Part shown: positions 1 through 7,307 of the stretch, one piece after another
How the letters are laid out: each line of letters opens with the position of its first letter
Position numbering within the stretch: the stretch's first letter is position 1
Source of the DNA: Neisseria macacae ATCC 33926
Lineage (GTDB): Bacteria; Pseudomonadota; Gammaproteobacteria; Burkholderiales; Neisseriaceae
Assembly: GCF_022749495.1 (NCBI RefSeq)
Contig: NZ_CP094241.1
Location: forward strand, 1,426,001-1,490,000
Reading direction: 5' to 3'
Length of the DNA stretch: 64,000 bases
Program-made: the position numbers and the translations under genes
The notes under the pieces: model-generated
The model's input: only the letters and a program-made list of their open reading frames with translations
Told to the model about the DNA's origin: nothing
Database searches by the model: none

Positions 1-979
1 AGAATGATGCATCAGGCAGTTTGACGTCGAATGCCTGCTGGAAAATGGGGATGACGCGGTCGAATTTTTCCTGATACAGGCGGCGGTTGGCGATGACGTG
101 TTCCTCGTCGTTCCATGCGGCGATGCTGGCGCGTTGGACGGGGATGCTCATTGCGCTGCCGTGGTAGGTGCGGTAGAGCAGGAAGTTTTTAAGCAATTCG
201 GCATCGCCTGCGACAAAACCGGAGCGCAGTCCGGGGACGTTGGAGCGTTTGGAGAGGCTGGTGAACATGACGATATTGCGGTTGCTGCGCCCTAATTGCG
301 CTGCCGCCTGTAAGCCGCCTATGGGTTTGTTGCCGTCGAAATAGATTTCGGAATAGCATTCGTCGGAAGCAATGATGAAACCGTATTTGTCTTGCAGATC
401 AAAGATTTCTTGCCAGTCTTCCAGTTGCAGGACGCTGCCGCTGGGGTTGTTGGGCGAGCAGACGAACATGACTTTGGTGCGTTGCCATACGTCTTCGGCG
501 ATGCTTTTCCAATCGGGCTTGAAGGATGGGGCGGGACAGTTGGCGAAACGGATTTCGCCGCCGCCGAGAATGGCTGCACCTTCGTAGATTTGGTAGAACG
601 GATTGGGACTGAGGACGACGGGTTTGAGGTCGTCTGAAACGGGATTTAAGACAGCTTGAACGAAGGAAAACAAGGCTTCACGGCTGCCGAGCACGGGCAG
701 GACTTCTGTATCGGGATTGACGGTCAACCCGTCGTAACGGCGTTGCAGCCAGTCGGCACAGGCTTGGCGCAGCTCGGGCAGACCTGCGGTCAGGGGGTAT
801 TTTTCCAGTTCGTGCAGCGAGGCGGTCAGTGCTGAGGTAATGACTTCGGGCGTAGGGTGTTTCGGTTCGCCGATGTGAAGGTGGACGGGGGTGACGCCTT
901 CGGGAGGGTTAACGCCCTGCATGGCTTCGCGTAGGCGGGCAAACGGATAGGGTTGGAGCTGGTTGAGTAGTGGGTTCAT
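1..979 (-). CDS. dapC: Succinyldiaminopimelate aminotransferase DapC, partial (C-terminus outside the window)
   Basis: PLP-dependent class I/II aminotransferase of the DapC type, which makes N-succinyl-LL-2,6-diaminopimelate from the keto precursor and glutamate in lysine and peptidoglycan synthesis. About 326 residues are visible, beginning MNPLLNQLQPYPF; the family is about 395 long, so the C-terminus lies off the left edge. The PLP-contact motif ASDECYSEIY is near residues 204-213 and the Schiff-base lysine lies in SLSKRSN near residue 244. The start is the ATG whose complement is at 977-979. A DUS near 627 is read as SDDL. The assignment rests on family resemblance and on the presence of this enzyme in Neisseria. 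Confidence 0.88.
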   Translation of the reverse strand, partial: MNPLLNQLQPYPFARLREAMQGVNPPEGVTPVHLHIGEPKHPTPEVITSALTASLHELEKYPLTAGLPELRQACADWLQRRYDGLTVNPDTEVLPVLGSREALFSFVQAVLNPVSDDLKPVVLSPNPFYQIYEGAAILGGGEIRFANCPAPSFKPDWKSIAEDVWQRTKVMFVCSPNNPSGSVLQLEDWQEIFDLQDKYGFIIASDECYSEIYFDGNKPIGGLQAAAQLGRSNRNIVMFTSLSKRSNVPGLRSGFVAGDAELLKNFLLYRTYHGSAMSIPVQRASIAAWNDEEHVIANRRLYQEKFDRVIPIFQQAFDVKLPDASF

Positions 980-1073
980 GGGTGTTCCAAATGTCTATCG
1001 AGACGGTCATCTTAGCATTTTTTATGCGGATTTTGTTGACAATGTGTGCAGGAAAAGGAAGGAAGCATAGAGA

Positions 1074-1108
1074 AAAGGTCGTCTGAAAATCGGTTTCAGA
1101 CGACCTTT
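1074..1108. terminator. DUS inverted-pair hairpin
   Basis: AAAGGTCGTCTGAAA and its complement flank a 5-base loop and are followed by a T-run. This lies beyond the nitronate monooxygenase stop, backing up the terminator at 1205-1236, and also just upstream of dapC. Confidence 0.7.
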
Positions 1109-1137
1109 TTTGAGCATCACGCGATTTGCAGGCAAAA

Positions 1138-1205
1138 TATAGTGGATTAACTTTAAACCAGTACGGCGTTGCCTCGCCTTGTCCTGATTTAAAGTTAATC
1201 CACTA
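1138..1205. repeat. Internally deleted Correia element (68 bp)
   Basis: Begins TATAGTGGATTAACTTTAAA and ends with the complementary arm, CTTTAAGTTAATCCACTA-like, missing the last TA. The core keeps GTACGGCGTTGCCTCGCCTT and TGTCCTGATT but lacks the middle present in the 107-bp copies elsewhere in the window. It abuts the terminator at 1205-1236. It is the smallest CREE seen here. Confidence 0.8.
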
Positions 1206-1236
1206 AAAAAGGGCATATTGAAATATGCCCTTTTTT
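1205..1236 (-). terminator. Rho-independent terminator of the nitronate monooxygenase gene
   Basis: A 15-bp perfect stem (AAAAAAGGGCATATT with its complement) around a GA turn, with A and T runs on both sides so it can act in either direction. It starts 22 bases after the minus-strand stop at 1259. Confidence 0.8.
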
Positions 1237-1258
1237 AGCGTTCATCTGCGGGTATGAA

Positions 1259-2428
1259 TTATTTGGCTGCTGCGGGAAGAGCGCCGTTGAGCAGATATTG
1301 GATGGTTTCTTGCACCGTGCGGATGGCGTTGCCAAACGGCAGCGGGTCTTTACCTCGGAAAAACAAGCCTTTATCGACTTCGCCACGGAAGGCGGCGGAG
1401 AGTTGGATGTCAATGCAGAATTGTCCGGCTTTTGCCAAACCGTCGCGCAGGCCGCAGCTGGTCAGACAGTTCAAGCCTTGCGTACAGCGGCGCGGGTCGG
1501 CTTTGGCATTGGCTTGCAGCTTGGATTCGCGCTTGATGTAGCTGTCTAGGAATTTGGTGCGCACACCGCGTGCGGGCAGTCCGGCGACGGACATAAATTC
1601 GACAACATGCTCGGTTTCCGCACCTGCCAGCGTTTTTTTGAAGTTGATGTGGGCATCGCCTTCTTCGGTAACCGCAAACGCCGTGCCGATTTGGACGGCG
1701 GATGCGCCCCAGTTTTTCAGCGCGGTTTTGACTTTTTCAAAGTTCGCCATGCCGCCGGCGAGAATGAGCGGGATTTTTTCGCTTTCAAGACCTAAGTTCT
1801 TGAATACTTCGAAAGTTTCTTCGATGACGCGTTTGAATTCAAACTTGGCATCGTTCACACCTGCCACGCTTGCCGCGCCCAAGTGTCCGGCAGCGTGCGC
1901 GGGATGTTCGATAACGATGGCGTCGGGCAAAACACCTTTTTTCATCCAGCGTTTCAATACGATGCCGATACCGCGCGATTCGGACAAAATCGGGAACAGG
2001 GCGACATCTTTGTGATAACCCTCGGTCATTTCGGGCAAATCCAGCGGCAATCCCGCGCCCATCACAATCGCGTCCGCACCCGATTCGCAGGCTTGGCGGA
2101 CGTAGGCAGCGTGGTCTTTGACGGCTTTCATGACGTTGACGGCAATCATGCCTTTGCCGTTTGCGTCGGCTTTGGCTTTTTGGATTTCGCGGTCAAGCGC
2201 GGTGCAGTTGAGTCGGGTGTATTTTTCTTCGCTCGGGTTGATTTTGGATTCGGCGAGCAGGTCGTCATGCAGGTGGCGCAAATCGACGCTGGCAATCGTG
2301 CCGACACCGTTTTCGCGGGCGACCGCGCTGGAGAGTTTCGATGCGGAAACGCCCACGCCCATCCCGCCTTGGACGACGGGAATCAATGATTTGCCTCGGA
2401 TGTGCAATGGGTCGAAGTTGTTTTGCAT
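1259..2428 (-). CDS. Nitronate monooxygenase family protein (NMO / 2-nitropropane dioxygenase-like)
   Basis: FMN-binding TIM-barrel protein of 389 residues. The N-terminal IPVVQGGMGVGVSASKLSSAVA and the later ILAGGMANFEKVKTAL are the usual phosphate- and flavin-contacting strands of this family, which oxidises alkyl nitronates or detoxifies propionate-3-nitronate. A His-containing IVIEHPAHAAGHLG segment sits mid-protein. The C-terminal part (about residues 310-370) has clustered cysteines (RRCTQGLNCLTSCGLRDG), which suggests a metal or Fe-S site and is unlike the shortest NMOs. The start at 2428 (MQNNFDP) is preferred over an upstream in-frame ATG at 2512 because AAGGAA lies just before it. 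The natural substrate is unknown. Confidence 0.8.
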   Translation of the reverse strand: MQNNFDPLHIRGKSLIPVVQGGMGVGVSASKLSSAVARENGVGTIASVDLRHLHDDLLAESKINPSEEKYTRLNCTALDREIQKAKADANGKGMIAVNVMKAVKDHAAYVRQACESGADAIVMGAGLPLDLPEMTEGYHKDVALFPILSESRGIGIVLKRWMKKGVLPDAIVIEHPAHAAGHLGAASVAGVNDAKFEFKRVIEETFEVFKNLGLESEKIPLILAGGMANFEKVKTALKNWGASAVQIGTAFAVTEEGDAHINFKKTLAGAETEHVVEFMSVAGLPARGVRTKFLDSYIKRESKLQANAKADPRRCTQGLNCLTSCGLRDGLAKAGQFCIDIQLSAAFRGEVDKGLFFRGKDPLPFGNAIRTVQETIQYLLNGALPAAAK

Positions 2429-2512
2429 GTATGGGTTCCTTGATGGTTGCGGGAGCGGACTGATATTGGCAGACCGGCTTTGCTGGATTTTTGAAAATTT
2501 ATTTTTAATCAA

Positions 2513-2852
2513 TGGGTAAGGTTTGGTTTTTTACTGAACCTGATGATATTGGGCTGCTTGTATCTTAGGTTTTAGTAATTATACTCTAAATGTGGACAAA
2601 AATTAGAGTATCAATACAGTTTTTGCAAATTAAATTTGAAAAGTATTGTTAACTAAGAAATATTTTTTCGGGTTAGGTCGTCTGAAAGATTGATTTATCG
2701 AAGGTTGGTTTGGGATGAAGGCTGACTGCTTTGCCTATTTCTATTCCACTTAAACTGTAAAAAGATGCATTCCAGATCATCTTAATGGGTGAAATAATGA
2801 GGATAACTGGTTTATTGCGATGAGATGTTGGGGATATAAGAAGACACCGTGT
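2513..2852. other. Intergenic stretch with no recognised gene
   Basis: AT-rich sequence with one isolated DUS near 2675. I see no reading frame with coding character. It presumably holds the promoter of the nitronate monooxygenase gene. Confidence 0.4.
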
Positions 2853-2959
2853 TATAGTGGATTAAATTTAAATCAGGACAAGGCGACGAAGCCGCAGACA
2901 GTACAGATAGTACGGCAAGGCGAGGCAACGCCGTACTGGTTTAAATTTAATCCACTATA
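2853..2959. repeat. Correia element, 107-bp internally deleted class
   Basis: Bounded by TATAGTGGATTAAATTTAAA and its complement ending CCACTATA. The interior contains CAGGACAAGGCGACGAAGCC and the GTACGGCAAGGCGAGGCAAC block. It lacks the roughly 50-bp segment that carries the IHF site in full-length copies (compare 43067-43223). Confidence 0.93.
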
Positions 2960-2963
2960 TTTA

Positions 2964-3140
2964 CACAACGGGTTGAGAAAAATAATTCTGTAAGACCTCA
3001 AAAGGCGTATTACCTTTCAAGTTCTTATGTGTCCTTGACTGCTGCCCGTATACCGTTGAATGCGCCTGCTCGGATAAAGACACGGACTATCGGGGCAAGC
3101 AGTTTCAGGTGCCCGCACTTTGTCCGATTTCGACTTGACC
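2964..3140 (-). pseudogene. Remnant of a DDE transposase / integrase-core gene
   Basis: On the minus strand one frame reads ANGQVEIGQSAG, resembling the conserved NGQVER segment of IS481-like integrase cores. After a stop and a frame change another reads EQAHSTVYGQQSRTHKNLKG, then [16 protein letters not shown] and a stop, resembling the C-terminal NGKTPFE region of such transposases. There is no open frame across the stretch. The call rests on motif resemblance only and the exact IS family is uncertain. A CREE sits directly beside its C-terminal end. Confidence 0.5.
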
Positions 3141-3154
3141 GTTTGCCGACATGT

Positions 3155-3622
3155 TTATCTTGTCAAATTCTGTTTTTCAGTTTGTATTTCAGTTAATAAG
3201 CCAGTAATAGGCATTCCATTTTTTTGAGCACGCAGAGCCCATTTTTCTGCTTCATATAATTTGTTTTTATCATTACTGTCTTGGTAATGATCAAAGAATA
3301 TATAGGCAAGATCATGTTGTGCTTGAGTATTGCCCGACTCAGCGGCCCGAACTAACCAAAATATAAATTTATCTTGGTTAAACTCATAAAAAGCAAAATA
3401 ATGAGCTAATTTTGATGCTGCTTGACCATTACCGGAAGAGGCATCGATTTTTAACTTTTCCAGCTCAGTTTTAGAAATATACACGCTGTCATTTAATGAC
3501 ATATTGGCATCAGATTGCATGCGCCTCTCCTTGCCGTAGGAGGGGTTGCAAGATAACAAAAATATACCTAGCAAAATGATTTTAAGGGTCATATGGCTTG
3601 AATGTAACTTGTTTCCCTTCAT
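3155..3622 (-). CDS. Small Sel1-repeat-like lipoprotein
   Basis: 155 residues. A hydrophobic N-terminus ending IFLLSC (about residues 19-24) is a lipobox, so the mature protein is probably a lipid-anchored envelope protein. The C-terminal half carries Sel1/TPR-like helices: NGQAASKLAHYFAFYEF, then SGNTQAQHDLAYIFFDHY, then YEAEKWALRAQKNGMP. The start at 3622 is supported by AGGAGG nine bases upstream; an internal Met at 3592 would lose this site. The coding sequence is noticeably more AT-rich than neighbouring genes and lies beside a transposase remnant and repeat debris, consistent with acquisition. Function unknown; Sel1 proteins usually mediate protein contacts. Confidence 0.75.
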   Translation of the reverse strand: MKGNKLHSSHMTLKIILLGIFLLSCNPSYGKERRMQSDANMSLNDSVYISKTELEKLKIDASSGNGQAASKLAHYFAFYEFNQDKFIFWLVRAAESGNTQAQHDLAYIFFDHYQDSNDKNKLYEAEKWALRAQKNGMPITGLLTEIQTEKQNLTR

Positions 3623-3724
3623 TTCTCGCTCCTCCTGATGTAGAACCCGGCTTGCACCGATTATCTGGATAGTCTTTTATCTGTCTAAGATTTGTGGCGG
3701 TTCATTTTTCAGACGACCTTTTTG

Positions 3725-3838
3725 TATAGTGGATAAATGAGTTTGTTCACGGACTAATAGAAAACGAGATACCTGTTCTCCGTCACTCCTGCTTGCGCAG
3801 GCGTAACGGCCGGCTGGCGTTTCTATTTTCATTCTCGA
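3725..3838. repeat. Decayed repeat debris (CREE end plus degenerate dRS3-like palindrome)
   Basis: TATAGTGGAT at 3725 matches a CREE terminus, but no second end follows. About 50 bases on, TCCTGCTTGCGCAGGCGTAA looks like a degraded dRS3 unit (ATTCCC-N8-GGGAAT). An A-rich motif, AATAGAAA, recurs inverted at the far side. Interpreted as a worn intergenic mosaic repeat. Confidence 0.4.
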
Positions 3839-3846
3839 AGCAAATC

Positions 3847-5157
3847 TCAATCCTCTTTTTTCTCCAACGCGGCAAAGGCGGCCTTCATGGTCGGGTTTTT
3901 GCGTACTAATTTTTTGACGGTCAGGTCGGTCGCTTTGTTGTTGGCAAGGCGCAGGTTGTTTTCCGAAGAGAGCAGGGCTTCTTTGGTTTTTTGCAGGTGG
4001 CTGATGGTTTTGTCGATTTCGTCGATGGCGGTTTGGAACTTGCGGCTGGCGAGTTCGTAATTGCGGGCGAAATCGGTTTTGAACTTGTCCAAGTCTTCTT
4101 CAAAATGCGTGATGTCGATGTTTTGCGCGCGCATTTGTGCCAATTCCTGTTTGTATTTCAATGAATTGAGTGCGGCGTTGCGCAACAGGGAGACGATGGG
4201 GATGAAGAACTGCGGGCGCACGACGTACATTTTCGGGTAGGCGTAGGACACATCGACGATACCGTTGTTGTAGAGTTCGCTGTCGGCTTCCAAGAGTGAG
4301 ACGAGTACGGCGTATTCGCAGTTTTTTTCTCTGCGGTCTTTGTCCAACTCTTTGAAAAAGTGTTCGTTTTTCTTTTTGGTGGCGGTTTCGTCGTTTTCGT
4401 TTTTCATCTCGAACATGATGGAGATGATTTCGTTGCCTTCTTCGTCGGTTTCGCGGTAGATGTAGTCGCCTTTGCTGCCGGTTTTGGCGTCGTTGTCTTT
4501 GCCGAATACAGCTTGGGGAAAGGCGGTGGTGCGGATGCGGTTGAATTCGGTTTCGCAGTGCTGCTCAAGGCTTTCGCCTATCATTTTGGTGGACTGTTTG
4601 GCTTTGAAATCTTTATAGAAGGCGATGGTTTCGTCTTTTTGTTTGAGTTCGGCCTCGTATTTTTCGCGCAGGCTTTGTTTTTCCAACTGGTTTTCTTTGG
4701 ATTGCAGCATGAGCTGCGTGTTCAAATTGCCCAATTCGCGCTCTTTTTCGGCAACGGCTTTGGTGATTTCCAGCTCTTTTTCCATGTTTTTCGCCGTTTC
4801 CAGCGATTTTGCCTGCGCTTTCAGTTCGGCAATCAATTTGTTCTGCTCGGCGATTTGCGCTTTCAGACGACCTTCGATTTCGGCGGCGGCGAGTTTGCTG
4901 TCTTTTTCGTAGGCGTTGATTTGGTTGGACAGGGCGGCGATTTCGTGGTTTTTGTCGGCTAGGATTTTGTCGAATTGATTTTGCGCCTGCGCTTGGGCAA
5001 GCTGCATATCGCTTTGAAACTGCATCTGCGCCTGTTGCAGGCGCTCGTGGATTTCGGTTTGAAATTCTTGGGTGCGGACTTGGTTCAGGATGTCGGCGTA
5101 ACTGGCTTCGTTGACGGTAAACGCGGTGTGGCAGTGCGGGCATTTGATTTCGTGCAT
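3847..5157 (-). CDS. DUF2130 domain protein with zinc-ribbon-like start and long coiled coil
   Basis: 436 residues. It opens MHEIKCPHCHTAF, half of a zinc-ribbon-like CxxC. From about residue 25 to 190 it is heptad-rich and charged (coiled coil), with a DUS-encoded GRLK inside. The C-terminal half is the DUF2130 region: FPQAVFGKDNDAKTGSKGDY, IMFEMKNENDET, KKKNEHFFKELDKDRREKNC, EYAVLVSLLE, and MYVVRPQFFIPIVSLL. The acidic strand followed by EMKNE and a downstream lysine-rich helix resemble a restriction-like PD-(D/E)xK core, but that is inference. It stands alone between terminators. No experimentally defined role is known to me. Confidence 0.8.
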   Translation of the reverse strand: MHEIKCPHCHTAFTVNEASYADILNQVRTQEFQTEIHERLQQAQMQFQSDMQLAQAQAQNQFDKILADKNHEIAALSNQINAYEKDSKLAAAEIEGRLKAQIAEQNKLIAELKAQAKSLETAKNMEKELEITKAVAEKERELGNLNTQLMLQSKENQLEKQSLREKYEAELKQKDETIAFYKDFKAKQSTKMIGESLEQHCETEFNRIRTTAFPQAVFGKDNDAKTGSKGDYIYRETDEEGNEIISIMFEMKNENDETATKKKNEHFFKELDKDRREKNCEYAVLVSLLEADSELYNNGIVDVSYAYPKMYVVRPQFFIPIVSLLRNAALNSLKYKQELAQMRAQNIDITHFEEDLDKFKTDFARNYELASRKFQTAIDEIDKTISHLQKTKEALLSSENNLRLANNKATDLTVKKLVRKNPTMKAAFAALEKKED

Positions 5158-5198
5158 GGCGGGTTTCCCTTGTATTTGAAGCGTGTAATTTTAGCAGA

Positions 5199-5275
5199 AA
5201 GGTCGTCTGAAAAAGTTTTAGCGAAACTCGCTGCGCTCGTTTTGGCGAAACCCTTACGGGTTTTCAGACGACCTT
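5199..5275 (-). terminator. Widely spaced DUS inverted pair
   Basis: AAGGTCGTCTGAAAA and TTTTCAGACGACCTT are separated by about 47 bases that contain smaller inverted segments (GCGAAACTCGC, GGCGAAACCC). It lies directly after the ABC transporter stop. The long loop makes it a weaker terminator than the other DUS pairs. Confidence 0.5.
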
Positions 5276-5287
5276 GTCGCTTTAAAT

Positions 5288-7057
5288 TCAATCGCAAGCT
5301 GTGTTGCCGACATCAAGACTGAAATCGTGAAACTCGTTGAGCGTGCTGCGGTGGCCGATGCTGATGATGATGCTCTGCGGCAGTTCGCGTTTCAAGGCGC
5401 GGTAGAGCAGGGCTTCGGTCGGTTCGTCCAAGGCGGCGGTAGCTTCGTCGAGCAGGATGACTTTGGGCTGTGAGAGCAGGGCGCGGACGAAGGCGACGCG
5501 TTGCAGTTCGCCGGGGGAGAGCTTGTGTTGCCAGTCGTCGGTTTTGTCTAATTTATCAATCAGATAACCTAAGCGGCAGGTGTTCATGGCTTCGGCTAGC
5601 TCAGGATGCTGTTTGTCGATGTCGGGATAACAAATCGCGTCGCGCAGGCTGCCTTGCGCCGTGTATGGGCGTTGCGGCAGGAAGAGGATGTCTTGATGCG
5701 GCGGACGGCTGACTTTGCCGCTGCTGCCGAACGGCCAAAGCCCCGCCAGCGCGCGCAGCAGCGAGGTTTTGCCGCAACCGCTCGGGCCGCGTATCAGTAG
5801 GGAATCGCCGCTTTTGAGGTTGACGTTGATGCCGCTCAACAGGATTTCGCCGTTGTGGCGGAATAGGGCGACGTTTTCCAGCGAGAGGTCGTCTGAAACT
5901 TGGATAATGTCGGGTTGTTGTGCGCTGTGTTGTTCTTCCGTACTCAGCAAGAATCCGTACAGACGCTCCAGTCGGGCGCGGTAGGCGGTAAATTTATTGT
6001 AGAACATCCGAAAGAAGGAGAGGGCGTTTTGCAAGCGGGAGAAGGCTTGGACGGTCTGCTGGATGTCGCCGATTTTGATTTGCCCGGCAAACAGGCGCGG
6101 GGCTTGCAAAATAATGGGGAAGAGCTTGATTCCGTTGGTAAACATGTCGTTAAAGCCGCTCAAGCAGACGCTTTGGCGGGCGATGCGCCAACGGTTGCGG
6201 ATAATGGCTTTGAAGCGGTCGGCAAGCTGGTCGTGTTCGTGTTGTTCGCCACTGTAAAACGCCACGCTTTCGGCGTGGTCGCGCACGCGGATGAGGGAAT
6301 AACGGTAGTCGCCGTTGAGCTTTTCGTTTTCATAGTTGTAACGAATCAACGGGTTGCCTATCCACATGGCGATAAAGGTCGCCAAAATCACAAACATATA
6401 GACAAACCAAACGATGCCGTGCGGAATGTCGAAGCCGAACACGGTCAGGATGCCCGCCAAGCCCCACAAAACAACGGCAAATTCCAGCGAGGTAACGACC
6501 GAATTGACCATGCCGCGCACAAATTCTATGGTTGATGCGATGAAATCCTGTGCGTCTTGTTGGATACGCTGGTCGATGTTGTCCGGCGCATGGCGGCGCA
6601 TTTGCAGGCGGTAGTAGTTTTTGTCGGCAAGCCAACGCGTCGTCAGCACTTCATTGAGTCGCTCCGACCATTTAATCGCCAAGCCTTGATCGAGAAAGTC
6701 GTTGACGACGTTGTTAAACGCCCGCACCAACACCACACCGGCGTTCATCGCTGCAAACATCCAAAACGCGGAGGCGTTCAAATCCTGCATCGAGTCGTAA
6801 AGCCCTTTGGACATAAAGGTACTCAATACATTCAGCCGCACTTCGGTCAGCAGCAGCACAATCATCGCGGTAATCGCCAGCAAGACTTTGACCGCGCTTT
6901 TCGGCGTCAGGCACAGCCGCAGGATATAGGCAAACTCCCGCCCGAAGCGCGTTTCGCGTGCCAAAAACAGAATCACCGCCGAGGCGGCGGCGACCATCAA
7001 TAAGGTTTGTAACAGCCAAGACGGCGTGGAATAAAGCTCGATTTGCCATTTTTGCAT
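5288..7057 (-). CDS. ABC transporter, fused membrane and ATPase domains, SbmA/YddA (ABC_membrane_2) type
   Basis: 589 residues. The N-terminal part has about six hydrophobic segments (around residues 15-35, 55-75, 95-115, 180-205, 215-240 and 310-330) with the FNDMFTNGIKLFP and EFVRGMVNSVVTSLEF stretches of the YddA/SbmA/ABCD-like family. The nucleotide-binding domain carries Walker A GPSGCGKTS (about 422-430), signature LSPGELQRVAFVRALL (about 512-527) and Walker B VILLDEATAALDE (about 530-542). Substrates of relatives include peptides, vitamins and acyl compounds. Divergent transcription from the TonB receptor, sharing a Fur-like site, suggests a role in siderophore or metallophore handling. 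A reverse DUS inside is read as SDDL. Confidence 0.8.
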   Translation of the reverse strand: MQKWQIELYSTPSWLLQTLLMVAAASAVILFLARETRFGREFAYILRLCLTPKSAVKVLLAITAMIVLLLTEVRLNVLSTFMSKGLYDSMQDLNASAFWMFAAMNAGVVLVRAFNNVVNDFLDQGLAIKWSERLNEVLTTRWLADKNYYRLQMRRHAPDNIDQRIQQDAQDFIASTIEFVRGMVNSVVTSLEFAVVLWGLAGILTVFGFDIPHGIVWFVYMFVILATFIAMWIGNPLIRYNYENEKLNGDYRYSLIRVRDHAESVAFYSGEQHEHDQLADRFKAIIRNRWRIARQSVCLSGFNDMFTNGIKLFPIILQAPRLFAGQIKIGDIQQTVQAFSRLQNALSFFRMFYNKFTAYRARLERLYGFLLSTEEQHSAQQPDIIQVSDDLSLENVALFRHNGEILLSGINVNLKSGDSLLIRGPSGCGKTSLLRALAGLWPFGSSGKVSRPPHQDILFLPQRPYTAQGSLRDAICYPDIDKQHPELAEAMNTCRLGYLIDKLDKTDDWQHKLSPGELQRVAFVRALLSQPKVILLDEATAALDEPTEALLYRALKRELPQSIIISIGHRSTLNEFHDFSLDVGNTACD

Positions 7058-7182
7058 GTGCGTTGTCTCTTGAGGCAGGCAGCGGGCAGGGGTCGTCTGA
7101 AACCCTGATTCTCCGCTTAATAAAATAATTTACAATTACGATAGAAAAAGTTTTGATTGATGTTGTATTTTTATTTTTACAA

Positions 7183-7198
7183 ATAGTTATCATCACTT
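7183..7198. promoter_or_regulatory. Candidate Fur box between ABC exporter and TonB receptor
   Basis: The complement reads GTGATGATAACTATTT, matching about 10 of 12 core positions of the Fur consensus half ATGATAATCATT. It sits about 110 bases before the receptor start, inside an AT-rich divergent promoter region. Recognised by eye only. Confidence 0.4.
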
Positions 7199-7307
7199 TT
7201 TATAGAAAAGCAGAATGTTATCAAATATAATTCCGCAGCAAAATTACTTTGTGATTTTTAACGCTTATTGCAACAAAAATAACCCACCTCAAAGACAGAA
7301 GGAATTT

